50,625 nucleotides of DNA from Acidobacteriaceae bacterium (GTDB lineage: Bacteria > Acidobacteriota > Terriglobia > Bryobacterales > Bryobacteraceae), in NCBI GenBank assembly GCA_019244055.1, contig JAFATG010000304.1, positions 1 through 50,625 on the forward strand, in the 5' to 3' direction. Each line of letters opens with the position of its first letter. The stretch's first letter is position 1. The position numbers were made by a program, and so were the translations under genes. The notes beneath the pieces are model-generated. The model was not told the DNA's origin. It was given only the letters and a program-made list of their open reading frames with translations, and searched no databases. Below are positions 16,972-25,296 of the stretch, in pieces.

Positions 16972-17751
16972 TTGACGGCTCCCTTACTTGATCTTCAAAA
17001 CGTGTTTGTTCAACGCGGGGACCGGCTCGCTCTGAACGGTCTGTGTCTAACGGTCCAGCCTGGTGAGCACGTTGCGATTCTCGGCCCGAACGGGAGCGGA
17101 AAATCCACGCTCATCAAAACGATCACGCGCGAGTGCTACCCGCTGCTTCGTCCCGAAACGCGGCTCCGCATACTCGGGCAAGAAAATTGGAACATTTTCG
17201 AATTGCGAACTCACTTGGGCATCGTGAGTAACGACCTCATGGCCCGGTGCACTCGAGACATTACCGGACGTGAACTCGTGCTATCCGGGTTTTTTGGTTC
17301 GGTAGGTATCTGGCCGAATCACCACGTGACAGCCGAGATGGAGGAGTCGGCGGGGAAGGCGATGGCCCGTCTGGATGTCTTGCATCTTGCAAATCGATGG
17401 CTCGATGAGCTGTCTTCCGGTGAAGCTCGCCGCCTCCTGATCGCCCGTGCACTGATCCATAATCCCGATACCCTGCTGCTGGACGAACCCACGACGAGTC
17501 TCGACGTGATGGCGTTGCACGAAGTGCGAACTCAGCTTCGAGCGCTGGCCAGAGGCGGAGTTGGCCTCTTGCTGGTGACTCACCACTTGGACGACATCAT
17601 TCCGGAGATCGATCGGGTGCTCATTCTGAGAGAAGGGGCAATCGTTGTGGATGGCCCGAAAGCCGAGGTACTAACTTCGGATCGACTCTCCGAAGTCTTC
17701 GGCGTGCGGCTAGAGATCCTGCAGCGCGATGGATTCTATCACGCTTGGTAA
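16972..17751 (+). CDS. ABC transporter ATP-binding protein (orphan)
   Basis: A 259-residue ATPase. Walker A is GPNGSGKST (about 38-46), the signature is LSSGEARR, Walker B is TLLLDEPTTSLD, and the switch histidine is in LLVTHH; all are intact. It is close to the iron/molybdenum-type ATPase (YlmA/ModF-like) group. No permease is adjacent, so it is an orphan that may work with a distant one or have a soluble role. The start is uncertain: TTG 16972 gives a normal N-terminus, TTG 16951 would add seven residues, and neither has a clear ribosome-binding site. An upstream ATG would run back-to-back over queG and is unlikely. Confidence 0.85.
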   Translation: MTAPLLDLQNVFVQRGDRLALNGLCLTVQPGEHVAILGPNGSGKSTLIKTITRECYPLLRPETRLRILGQENWNIFELRTHLGIVSNDLMARCTRDITGRELVLSGFFGSVGIWPNHHVTAEMEESAGKAMARLDVLHLANRWLDELSSGEARRLLIARALIHNPDTLLLDEPTTSLDVMALHEVRTQLRALARGGVGLLLVTHHLDDIIPEIDRVLILREGAIVVDGPKAEVLTSDRLSEVFGVRLEILQRDGFYHAW

Positions 17752-17837
17752 GTATGTACGCTTAAGACACTGATTTGTAAGAAGTTTCAGGAAATTTAGC
17801 GTTCTGTTCAGGCCGACTAATCTTCCATACAACCGCC

Positions 17838-17851
17838 GAACAGTGCTGTTC
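17838..17851. promoter_or_regulatory. Palindrome upstream of the radical SAM gene
   Basis: GAACAGTGCTGTTC is a perfect 14-bp palindrome. A related half, CTGTTCA, recurs at 17804-17810 and 17846-17852. If transcription starts near 17899 (see the promoter entry), the site is centred near -55, a position suited to an activator or an upstream repressor. It superficially resembles a Gram-positive LexA box but has two extra central bases. Confidence 0.45.
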
Positions 17852-17863
17852 ACTTCTATTTCG

Positions 17864-17892
17864 TTTTCAATGGCTTAACGGCAACCTATACT
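17864..17892 (+). promoter_or_regulatory. Candidate sigma-70 promoter of the radical SAM gene
   Basis: TTTTCA at 17864-17869 and TATACT at 17887-17892 are separated by 17 bases. The -10 is good and the -35 weak. Transcription would start near 17899, giving a leader of about 63 bases to the ATG at 17962. This argues against the GTG at 17893, which directly abuts the -10 element. Confidence 0.45.
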
Positions 17893-17961
17893 GTGACTAG
17901 CCGACGGGGATATCCGGTTTGGCTTGATGGGAGAAAAACGAATCAATTAGGTTCATTGAGC

Positions 17962-20079
17962 ATGCATAAACCAGTTAAGTACTTCGAAAAAGTCGTCACG
18001 GTTGGCGCAAACGCCGCCTGGCAGGTTTTTGATCGGCTGAACCAGGTTAAGCAAAACCCTTCTTTCACTCCAAGGTGGTCTGATAAGCCGCTGCTGAAGA
18101 GCTATCAGAAATCCAAGCCTCCGCTGGGGTGGCCGCGCGAGACCAATTCGCTTTGCCCTAAATGCATCCCAGAGATCCGCAGCCAGATTGTGGATGGAAA
18201 AGTCGATTACAAGATCCTGTTGAACGAACCGGTTGGAGAGATCAAGGCGCGCATTATCGAACGCGACGGCAAGATCATCATGATCAAGGAGTGTCCTAAG
18301 CACGGACATTTCGAAGATGTGATGTCGGTCGATCCCGCGTTCTCGAAGCACCTGGAAGATGTATTTCCAGGCCGCGATATTCGCGCGCACAACGACGAGA
18401 CGCTTCACAATCACGGCAGTAGCACGATTACGCATGGGCGCGGTTCGGTACTGACCATTGACTTAACCAACCGTTGCAACATGATGTGCGATCCGTGCTT
18501 CATGGATGCGAACCAGGTCGGTTTCGTCCACGAGCTGAGCTGGGAGGACATCAAGACACTGCTTGATAACGCGATCTCGATCAAGCCGCGACGCCAGATG
18601 TCGGTTCAGTTTTCAGGCGGTGAGCCGACCTTGTCCCCGTACTTCGTCGATGCCGTCCGCTATGCCCGCCAGGTAGGCTATAACAGCGTGCAGGCCGCGA
18701 CGAACGGGATTGAATTCGCCAAGCGCCCCGATTTTTGTAAGGAAGCCGCGGAAGCGGGTCTGCGCTATGCCTACTTGCAGTTCGACGGAATCGGCAACGC
18801 GGCGAACTCGCATCGGGCGGTCGGCAACCTTTTCGATGTGAAGCTGCGCGCGATCGAGAATCTCTGGACTGCCGGTGTCGATATCGTGCCGGTGATTACC
18901 ATTCTTAACGGAATCAATAACGAGCAGGTCGGTCACGTGGTTCAGTTTGCGCTCGAGAATCCCAAGAAGATTCCGTTCCTGTCGTTCCAGCCTGTCTCCT
19001 TTACGGGCCGCGACGAGGCCATTACAGATGAGCGCCGTAAAGCGCAGCGGTATACGCTTTCCCATCTGGCTCATGACGTGAAGAACCAGACGGGAATCGG
19101 CGAGCCGGTACGTGATTGGTTCCCGATCAGCTTCATGAGCACCTTCTCGGACTTCGCCGATCTGGTGCACGGGCCAGCGGCAGATTGGGGCCAGCTTAGC
19201 TGCGGATGCCATCCAAATTGCGGGATCGGCATGGCCGTAATGTGCGACAAGGAAACCAAAGAGTACGTTCCGGTTACCGCGTTTCTGCATGCTGACCAGC
19301 TAGCTAAGGATGTAGCGCGCATTAATGACGGGGCACGCGGCCGCTTCCTTTCGGTTCTTGGCGTTACGCTATCGCTCCTTCGGAACTACAACCCATTCAA
19401 GGCGCCCACTCAGTTCCGCCTGACGGATCTGGTTGCGAAATTCGACAAATGCTTCGGTATGTCCAAGAAAGCCCAGTCAGGCGAATACGGTAAGGTGACT
19501 GGGGACCGCACGAGAGCCGACATCGACAAGCGCCGCGGGGATCGTTGGAACTTCCTCTTTATCGCGGGCATGTGGTTCCAGGACCTCTTCAATTACGATT
19601 TCCGCCGTACGGAACAATGCATTATTCCCTACGCCACCCAGGAAGGCGAGATTTCTTTCTGCGCCTACAACACGGGTGTAGGCTGGCGGAATATCATCGA
19701 GAAGATGCACATGACAGCTACTCTGACAAAGTGGTATGACGAGCACGGCCGTCACGAGATCTTCGCCGGTAACAAGAAGGTTCCGCTGTCGAGCAAGGAG
19801 CACAGCTTAGTGCTGAACGAGGCTCATGTGAACGCCGATCGCCAGCACGATCTGGAGCAACTCGGCATTGCCAAGAACGCCCGCGAGGAGAAGATGCGAG
19901 CTCGCGATGAGGCCCTTAAAAAGAAGCTCGAAAACGAGAAGATGATGCGGCTTAACCGCGAGCATGTTCTGGGCGAGAAAAAAACCGACGGCTTTGTTCC
20001 GCTCGATGGCCTGCTCGCCTCGACCTCAAAAAGCATGGAAGCCGAAAAGCAAGAAGAAGTCGGCGCCATGGGCGATTAA
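17962..20079 (+). CDS. Radical SAM protein, tetraether-synthase-like family
   Basis: A 705-residue protein. The radical SAM triad is C172-x3-C176-x2-C179 (RCNMMCDPC), followed by the SAM-binding FSGGEPTLSP. An N-terminal CPKC (C65, C68) with ECPKHG (C111) looks rubredoxin-like. Further cysteines C414, C416, C420, C428 and C553, C567 (in the FCAYN region) could hold extra clusters. This order matches the COG1964 family that includes MJ0619, the tetraether lipid synthase Tes which joins lipid tails by C-C bonds; acidobacterial homologues are reported as candidates for branched GDGT synthesis. The charged C-terminal tail (about 600-700) is an unusual addition. ATG 17962 is chosen over GTG 17893 from promoter position. 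Substrate is unproven. Confidence 0.85.
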   Translation: MHKPVKYFEKVVTVGANAAWQVFDRLNQVKQNPSFTPRWSDKPLLKSYQKSKPPLGWPRETNSLCPKCIPEIRSQIVDGKVDYKILLNEPVGEIKARIIERDGKIIMIKECPKHGHFEDVMSVDPAFSKHLEDVFPGRDIRAHNDETLHNHGSSTITHGRGSVLTIDLTNRCNMMCDPCFMDANQVGFVHELSWEDIKTLLDNAISIKPRRQMSVQFSGGEPTLSPYFVDAVRYARQVGYNSVQAATNGIEFAKRPDFCKEAAEAGLRYAYLQFDGIGNAANSHRAVGNLFDVKLRAIENLWTAGVDIVPVITILNGINNEQVGHVVQFALENPKKIPFLSFQPVSFTGRDEAITDERRKAQRYTLSHLAHDVKNQTGIGEPVRDWFPISFMSTFSDFADLVHGPAADWGQLSCGCHPNCGIGMAVMCDKETKEYVPVTAFLHADQLAKDVARINDGARGRFLSVLGVTLSLLRNYNPFKAPTQFRLTDLVAKFDKCFGMSKKAQSGEYGKVTGDRTRADIDKRRGDRWNFLFIAGMWFQDLFNYDFRRTEQCIIPYATQEGEISFCAYNTGVGWRNIIEKMHMTATLTKWYDEHGRHEIFAGNKKVPLSSKEHSLVLNEAHVNADRQHDLEQLGIAKNAREEKMRARDEALKKKLENEKMMRLNREHVLGEKKTDGFVPLDGLLASTSKSMEAEKQEEVGAMGD

Positions 20080-20107
20080 ATTTTACTGCCACGATCAGAT
20101 CTTCTTT

Positions 20108-20138
20108 GCCGCCAGGGAAACTTGGCGGCTTCTTTTTT
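20108..20138 (+). terminator. Intrinsic terminator of the radical SAM gene
   Basis: GCCGCCA (20108-20114) and TGGCGGC (20123-20129) form a 7-bp stem with an 8-base loop, followed by TTCTTTTTT. It lies 29 bases after the stop at 20079, so the radical SAM gene is probably transcribed as a single-gene unit. Confidence 0.85.
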
Positions 20139-20181
20139 GTACACTTCCTACTGTTTGTACACACTTCTAATTGGAGGAAGA

Positions 20182-21069
20182 TTGAATCGCTTACTACGCT
20201 TGGCTGTTTTAGCCGGATTCGCTGCGGGTTGTCTTCTCGCGGATGTTACCTATAACCAGACTGTGAAGTACACGGGTGGAACCTTGCTCGATTTGGTTCA
20301 TCGGATGGCGAACATGCCCATGATTGGGCGCATGGGTGGAGGCGGGATGAGGGCTGCTTTCCAGGATCAGACGTTTAACGTCTTCATCAAAGGCGCCAAA
20401 ATGGCGAGGCTGGGGCAATCGCTCTCAACCATTTACGACCTCGAGGCCGGTACGATCACGACCATCAATAACGAGAAGCAAACGTACTTCGTTCAGACGT
20501 TCGAGCAACTTCGCGAACAGACGCAGCACATGCAGGAACGAATGAACCGGGGCAAGAGCGGCGACCTGCAATACGACATAAAGGTGGAGGATACCGGCCA
20601 AACGCGCGATATCAACGGTCAAAGAGCAGCAGAGATGGTGATGACGCTGACGGCAAAGCCGGAAAGCGCTTATGCGGGAATGGTTGTCAAGGTCCATTTG
20701 TGGAGCGTGGAGCCAAACGAGGCGATGAAAGAGGCCGTGGATTATCAGAAGCGGTTGGCGCAGAAGTTTGCGTACGCCTTCGGAAACACGTCTCCAATGT
20801 TTGGAGGGGCAGGAGCCGGCATAGGTGCCGCAATGAAAGAAGCCATGAACCAGAAGGGGTACCCTGTGCTCAATGAGATAGAGCTGACGGGTCTGTCTTC
20901 GCCCATGGCTAATAATCCGATGATGCGCCAAGGCAGCGGCGACCCGAACGCCCCCGCGCTCCAGATGCAGACGGAATCCTCGAACTTCGCGACAGGAGCA
21001 GTGGACGATTCGAAATTCAGCGTGCCAGCCGGATATAAGGAAGAGCAGCCTCGGGGAATGCGTCAATAG
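20182..21069 (+). CDS. Secreted protein of unknown function
   Basis: A 295-residue exported protein that I do not recognise beyond a resemblance to DUF4412-type secreted proteins. The TTG at 20182 follows a perfect GGAGGAAGA ribosome-binding site and is immediately followed by a signal peptide (residues 1-18, core LLRLAVLAGFAAG), so I choose it over a GTG/ATG further up. The GC-L-L end could be a lipoprotein site, but the residue at -3 is not ideal. The mature part has a methionine- and glycine-rich patch at about 45-65 (NMPMIGRMGGGGMRA) and many short strands. The next gene, rpsU, converges across a shared terminator. Confidence 0.75.
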   Translation: MNRLLRLAVLAGFAAGCLLADVTYNQTVKYTGGTLLDLVHRMANMPMIGRMGGGGMRAAFQDQTFNVFIKGAKMARLGQSLSTIYDLEAGTITTINNEKQTYFVQTFEQLREQTQHMQERMNRGKSGDLQYDIKVEDTGQTRDINGQRAAEMVMTLTAKPESAYAGMVVKVHLWSVEPNEAMKEAVDYQKRLAQKFAYAFGNTSPMFGGAGAGIGAAMKEAMNQKGYPVLNEIELTGLSSPMANNPMMRQGSGDPNAPALQMQTESSNFATGAVDDSKFSVPAGYKEEQPRGMRQ

Positions 21070-21074
21070 ACGAG

Positions 21075-21105
21075 AAAAAGGCCCGCTCTTTCGGCGGGCC
21101 CTTTT
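21075..21105. terminator. Bidirectional terminator between two convergent genes
   Basis: GGCCCGC (21080-21086) and GCGGGCC (21094-21100) pair perfectly with a 7-base loop. The stem is preceded by AAAAA and followed by CTTTT, so it can terminate the secreted-protein gene on the plus strand and rpsU on the minus strand. Confidence 0.85.
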
Positions 21106-21118
21106 GTAAACAGGGAAA

Positions 21119-21316
21119 TTATTCGATTTCGCGGGGGCGCTTCTTGCGATTGCGCTTGCGGGCGAGGGCTTCCTTTGTCCGACGCTTTTCGCCGGGTTTC
21201 AGATAGAAAGAGTGCCGCTTAATTTCTTTAACGATGTCTTCCTGCTGGACCTTGCGCTTAAAGCGGCGCAGGGCGCTTTCAAGCGTTTCGCCATCTTGCA
21301 GATGGACTTCTGCCAA
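21119..21316 (-). CDS. rpsU: 30S ribosomal protein S21
   Basis: A 65-residue, strongly basic ribosomal protein. The N-terminal VHLQDGETLESALRRFKRKVQQEDIVKEIKRHSFY pattern and lysine/arginine-rich tail (KRRTKEALARKRNRKKR) are characteristic. S21 sits near the anti-Shine-Dalgarno end of 16S rRNA and supports mRNA binding. The start is TTG, with a clear GGAAGGTGGTG ribosome-binding stretch 8 or so bases ahead. Length is normal. It is a single gene ending in a terminator shared with the convergent secreted-protein gene. Confidence 0.96.
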   Translation of the reverse strand: MAEVHLQDGETLESALRRFKRKVQQEDIVKEIKRHSFYLKPGEKRRTKEALARKRNRKKRPREIE

Positions 21317-21395
21317 CTAATTCACCACCTTCCGGGAGATGCCTGATCCCCGAAGGACAGGCACAAACAACCATCGTACCGCACAGAGGCCCGAA

Positions 21396-21842
21396 CTAGC
21401 CCTGTCCCTTGCCCGCTGCACTGGCACCAAGCTGGCCCCCTTCTTCCTGGCTGGTTACGAACTCGAGAATGTCGAAGTGTTTGACTTCGCGGTCCGGGAA
21501 AAAGCTGTTTATAGCGGACTGCTCGTCGTCATAGATCGAAAACACAGTGGCGAGCTTCGTCAGAATCAGCAACTGGGCGCCGCGCTTTGAAACGTGTAAC
21601 AGCTTCAAAGCGCCGCCGGTGGCCTTTATCGATGAATGGCCCACAACCAGGATGCCCAAGCCGGTGCTGTCGATGTAATGGATTTCCTGCAAATTGAGAA
21701 TGACATTCGCGTTGCGCTGCGAGGCGAGAGCAGTCAGCCGGTCGCGAAGTTCCGACGCTTCCGCTCCAGCCACTATCCGTCCCTGCAGATCAAGAATTAA
21801 AATTCCCTCGACTTCTCTCGCGTCCATCTCCAGACTCATCAT
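21396..21842 (-). CDS. STAS-domain anti-sigma factor antagonist
   Basis: A 148-residue cytoplasmic protein. Residues about 5-110 are a STAS domain: a ILDLQGRIVAGAEASELRDRL strand-helix start, then NVILNLQEIHYIDSTGLGILV, where the serine of DSTGLG is the usual phosphorylation site of SpoIIAA/RsbV-type regulators. In that group the unphosphorylated protein binds an anti-sigma kinase and frees the sigma factor. No anti-sigma kinase or sigma gene is adjacent, so the partner must be elsewhere. The last 35 residues, ending in GGQLGASAAGKGQG, are variable and probably disordered. It is divergent from the respiratory operon. Confidence 0.9.
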   Translation of the reverse strand: MMSLEMDAREVEGILILDLQGRIVAGAEASELRDRLTALASQRNANVILNLQEIHYIDSTGLGILVVGHSSIKATGGALKLLHVSKRGAQLLILTKLATVFSIYDDEQSAINSFFPDREVKHFDILEFVTSQEEGGQLGASAAGKGQG

Positions 21843-21959
21843 TACGCTCCCTTACCAGTTGATTCCTACGCTACACCGCCAGTCGCAAAACTCTCTCGAT
21901 CAACGCTGATGCGGCAGGAGTACATTGAATAGTGCGAATCCGAAGGAAGGAGCTTCCTC

Positions 21960-22976
21960 TTGCCCATGTATGCTTTCCTCGCTTGGCTACAGACGCACGC
22001 CGAAGGGCTTCCAGAACACCGGATTGCGAACATTTTCGAGCCCCGCTCCACACCTGGCGATATGGAAAGACACATCGCCAATCTGACGCTCGGTATAACC
22101 GGCATCATTTTTGTGGTAGTGGGGGGCTTGATCGTATATACGATCTGGCGATTTCGGCGCAAGCCCGGTGACGATTCCCGCCAGGAGCCGCCACAGGTAT
22201 ACGGCAGCAATCAAATCGAAATTGCCTGGACTGTGATTCCGATCCTTATCGTATTTATACTCATCGGGGTCTCGGCGCGGGTCATTGCAGCTATTCAGAA
22301 CGCCAGCCCACCGCATTCGACATTGAAAATCCGATTGATTGGGCACCAGTGGTGGTGGGAAGTTGAATATCCCGACTTCAAGGTGAAAACCGCCAACGAA
22401 ATTCACGTACCCGTAAACGCAGATGGCCATACAGCGACCTACTTACAACTCGAAAGCCTGGACGTCATTCACAGTTTTTGGGTGCCGCAGATAGCCGGGA
22501 AGACGGACCTGATTCCCAACCGCGTGAACTATATGTGGATCGATCCCAAAGAAGCAGGAATTTTCTTCGGAAACTGCGCTGAATACTGCGGCACCCAGCA
22601 CGCAAACATGCTGCTACGGCTTGTTGTGCAGCCGCAAAACGAGTTCAATGCATGGGTAGCTCAGCAGGCGCAACCGGCGGAGGCGAACCCTGTGGATCCG
22701 GGAGTGGCGCAAGGGAAGAATATGTTTGAATCGCTTGCCTGCGTCAACTGCCATCGGGTGCAGGGGACAACCGCCACAGGCGTGTTCGGACCGGACTTGA
22801 CCCACCTTATGAGCCGCCAAACCATCGGGGCCGGAGTACTACCGATGAATCACCAAAATCTTCGTGATTGGGTGAACGATCCGCAAAACGCCAAACCAGG
22901 TTGTTTCATGCCCAGTATGAAACTTACGGATGCAGAACTGGATCAAGTTGTTTCTTACCTGGAATCTCTGCGCTAA
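21960..22976 (+). CDS. coxB: Cytochrome c oxidase subunit II with C-terminal heme c
   Basis: A 338-residue caa3-type subunit II, first gene of the respiratory operon. Two transmembrane helices (about 42-64 and 86-111) are followed by the periplasmic cupredoxin domain: H171, C206, E208, C210, H214 and M217 are the binuclear CuA ligands, and GHQWWWEVEY (about 128-137) is the conserved tryptophan patch. A cytochrome c domain follows, with heme site C261-V-N-C264-H265 and a methionine ligand at 317 or 320. It takes electrons from cytochrome c and passes them to subunit I. TTG 21960 has GGAAGGAG 7 bases upstream and is preferred to ATG 21966, which is 13 bases away. Confidence 0.97.
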   Translation: MPMYAFLAWLQTHAEGLPEHRIANIFEPRSTPGDMERHIANLTLGITGIIFVVVGGLIVYTIWRFRRKPGDDSRQEPPQVYGSNQIEIAWTVIPILIVFILIGVSARVIAAIQNASPPHSTLKIRLIGHQWWWEVEYPDFKVKTANEIHVPVNADGHTATYLQLESLDVIHSFWVPQIAGKTDLIPNRVNYMWIDPKEAGIFFGNCAEYCGTQHANMLLRLVVQPQNEFNAWVAQQAQPAEANPVDPGVAQGKNMFESLACVNCHRVQGTTATGVFGPDLTHLMSRQTIGAGVLPMNHQNLRDWVNDPQNAKPGCFMPSMKLTDAELDQVVSYLESLR

Positions 22977-22991
22977 AGAACGGGGGGCTCG

Positions 22992-24671
22992 ATGGCATCG
23001 ATCGATTATCCGTTAGAACGGCCCGATATTGAGGACACCGGCTGGCATTTTGCAGAGAACTTGTACCGCTGGATCGCCACGGTCGATCACAAGAAGCTCG
23101 GGCTGATGTACATCGTTTCCGCGCTGATCTTCCTTTGTGTTGCGGGAGTGATGGCGGTCGTTATTCGTCTACAACTAGCCTTTCCGAATGGCCACGTAGT
23201 GGATCCGGATACGTACGATCGTCTCTTTACGATGCATGGGACGACGATGGTTTTTCTTGTGGGCATGCCCATCGTGGCGGGTCTTTCCAATTACCTCGTG
23301 CCGCTTATGATCGGCGCACGCGACATGGCATTTCCCAGGCTGAACTCCTTCGGGTTCTGGATCTTCCTGTTTGGCGGCTTGCTGCTGTACTACAGCTACA
23401 TCGGCGGCAGCGGTTTATCCGGTGCGGGTTCGGCTCCTGACGTGGGGTGGTTCGCGTACGCCCCGCTTACTACCAAATCGTTTTCAAGAGGGCACTCCGT
23501 AGATTACTGGGCGCTGGGTGTATTGGTTTCCGGTTTCGGTAGCATTGCGAGCGCAATCAACGTGATCGCAACCACAATCTCGCTTCGTTGCCCGGGGATG
23601 ACGCTGAGCAAGATGCCCATGTTTGTCTGGGTCATGCTAGTGGATGCCTGGCTGATCCTTATCGCGCTGCCTCCACTCTCGGCAGGTCAAATCATGTTGC
23701 TTCTGGACCGCTACCTGGGAGCGAACTTCTTTAATACTCAGCACGGCGGCTCGGCTGTTCTGTGGCAGCACATCTTCTGGATATTCGGTCACCCGGAAGT
23801 GTACATCCTGATCTTTCCCGCGTTCGCGATACTCTCCGAACTCGTGCCTATTTTTTCGCGCAAACCGCTATTTGGCCGGCCCGCGATGGTGGGTGCCGTC
23901 GTGGCGATCGGCTTTATCAGCTTGGGAGTCTGGGCCCACCATATGTTCGCTGTGGGAATGACTTCCTGGTCGAATACGTTTTTCGCAGCCTCAAGCATGC
24001 TCGTAGGAATTCCGACCGGCATCAAGATCTTCAACTGGACGGCGACAATGTATGGTGGAAGAATTCGGCTACTCACGCCGATGCTTTTCTGCTGCGCTTT
24101 TCTCCTGCAGTTTTTGGTTGCGGGCTTGACGGGTATCATGCTGGCCGTAGCGCCGTTCGACTGGCAATTGCATGATTCGTATTTTGTCGTCGCCCATTTC
24201 CACTTCACTTTGGCTGGCGGCTTGGTGACGGCCCTGTTTGGCGGTTTCTATTACTGGTATCCGAAAGTGGCCGGGAGGATGTACAACGAGACGCTCGCGA
24301 AATGGCATTTCTGGCTGTTTATTATCGGCTTTAATCTCACATTTATCCCACTGCACTTTGCGGGCACGCTCGGCATGCCTCGACGGATTTACACTTATGC
24401 TCCCGGGCGGGGCTGGGAGATTTGGAATCAGCTTGCATCACTCGGCGCCTTGATGCAAGCTGCCGCTGTGACGCTTTTCGCCTGGAACGTGATCTATTCC
24501 GCCATCAAAGGCGAGCCCGCCGGCGATGACCCGTGGGATGCCTGGACACTCGAATGGGGAACCACATCTCCGCCTCCCGAATACAATTTCGAGAAGCTGC
24601 CGGTTGTCCGCAGCAGCCGGCCACTTTGGGATCTAAAACACCCGAATGATCCGGATTGGAAATACGAGTAG
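22992..24671 (+). CDS. coxA: Cytochrome c oxidase subunit I
   Basis: A 559-residue heme-copper oxidase core subunit, 12 transmembrane helices. The heme a histidine is in TMHGTTMVFLVG. The CuB/heme a3 site is in WIFGHPEVYIL, with the histidine-tyrosine pair and the glutamate of the D-channel, and in WAHHMF. The last histidines are in VAHFHFTLAGG. The glutamate in GHPEVY places it in the A1 type, which pumps protons. Start ATG at 22992 has GGGGGGCTC close upstream. It follows coxB by 15 bases. Confidence 0.98.
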   Translation: MASIDYPLERPDIEDTGWHFAENLYRWIATVDHKKLGLMYIVSALIFLCVAGVMAVVIRLQLAFPNGHVVDPDTYDRLFTMHGTTMVFLVGMPIVAGLSNYLVPLMIGARDMAFPRLNSFGFWIFLFGGLLLYYSYIGGSGLSGAGSAPDVGWFAYAPLTTKSFSRGHSVDYWALGVLVSGFGSIASAINVIATTISLRCPGMTLSKMPMFVWVMLVDAWLILIALPPLSAGQIMLLLDRYLGANFFNTQHGGSAVLWQHIFWIFGHPEVYILIFPAFAILSELVPIFSRKPLFGRPAMVGAVVAIGFISLGVWAHHMFAVGMTSWSNTFFAASSMLVGIPTGIKIFNWTATMYGGRIRLLTPMLFCCAFLLQFLVAGLTGIMLAVAPFDWQLHDSYFVVAHFHFTLAGGLVTALFGGFYYWYPKVAGRMYNETLAKWHFWLFIIGFNLTFIPLHFAGTLGMPRRIYTYAPGRGWEIWNQLASLGALMQAAAVTLFAWNVIYSAIKGEPAGDDPWDAWTLEWGTTSPPPEYNFEKLPVVRSSRPLWDLKHPNDPDWKYE

Positions 24672-24678
24672 AGGAAGC

Positions 24679-25284
24679 ATGGCTGAAGAGAACGTATTGA
24701 CCGCCGGCGCTCTTACGCTCGAACAGGACTGGAAGATGCCAGATCGAGGCACGGTCGGCATTATCTTCCTGATCATCACCGAGACAGCGCTGTTCAGCAT
24801 CTTCGTCGCGGCGTACCTGATCTATATCGGGAAGAGTTTGGTCGGTCCGTATCCGAAAGACGTTCTGGAGCTTCCGATCCTAGCGACGATTTGCCTGCTT
24901 TCGAGCAGCGGGACCATCGTTTTCGCGGAACATGCGCTGGAGAAGGGACACCTGGGGCAATTCAAGCTTTGGTGGATAGTGACGATCTGTCTAGGCCTGG
25001 AGTTCCTTACGGCAACTGGTTTGGAATGGCGGAAGCTCATTGTGCACGACCACCTGACAATCAGCACCAATCTCTTCGGCACAACCTTTTACTCACTGGT
25101 TGGTTTGCACGCCAGCCACGTCACGGTGGGAATGGTGTTTTTGCTGCTGGTGCTGGCGGTCACGCTGTTCCGGTTTCCCATCGAAACCCAGAAAAGACGG
25201 GTCAAGTTCCTGTCATGGTACTGGCATTTCGTCGATGCGGTCTGGGTGGTAGTGTTTACCGTGGTGTACATCATCGGCAGATAG
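24679..25284 (+). CDS. coxC: Cytochrome c oxidase subunit III
   Basis: A 201-residue membrane protein. The family pattern is clear in TEXXLFSIFVAAY at the first helix, then AEHALEKGHLGQFKLWWIVTICLG, FGTTFYSLVGLHASHVTVGM and WYWHFVDAVWVVVF near the C-terminus. It stabilises subunit I and feeds proton uptake. I choose ATG 24679, 7 bases after the coxA stop and with GAGGAAGC ahead; a longer form starting at 24646 would overlap the end of coxA. About five helices, somewhat short, as in many caa3 enzymes. Confidence 0.95.
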   Translation: MAEENVLTAGALTLEQDWKMPDRGTVGIIFLIITETALFSIFVAAYLIYIGKSLVGPYPKDVLELPILATICLLSSSGTIVFAEHALEKGHLGQFKLWWIVTICLGLEFLTATGLEWRKLIVHDHLTISTNLFGTTFYSLVGLHASHVTVGMVFLLLVLAVTLFRFPIETQKRRVKFLSWYWHFVDAVWVVVFTVVYIIGR

Positions 25285-25296
25285 AAGGGATCGGGC

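Noticed and set aside
17838-17851. A LexA (SOS) box
   Set aside because: The arms GAAC and GTTC are 6 bases apart, not the 4 of the Gram-positive box, and the downstream gene is not a repair gene. Kept only as an unassigned operator candidate.
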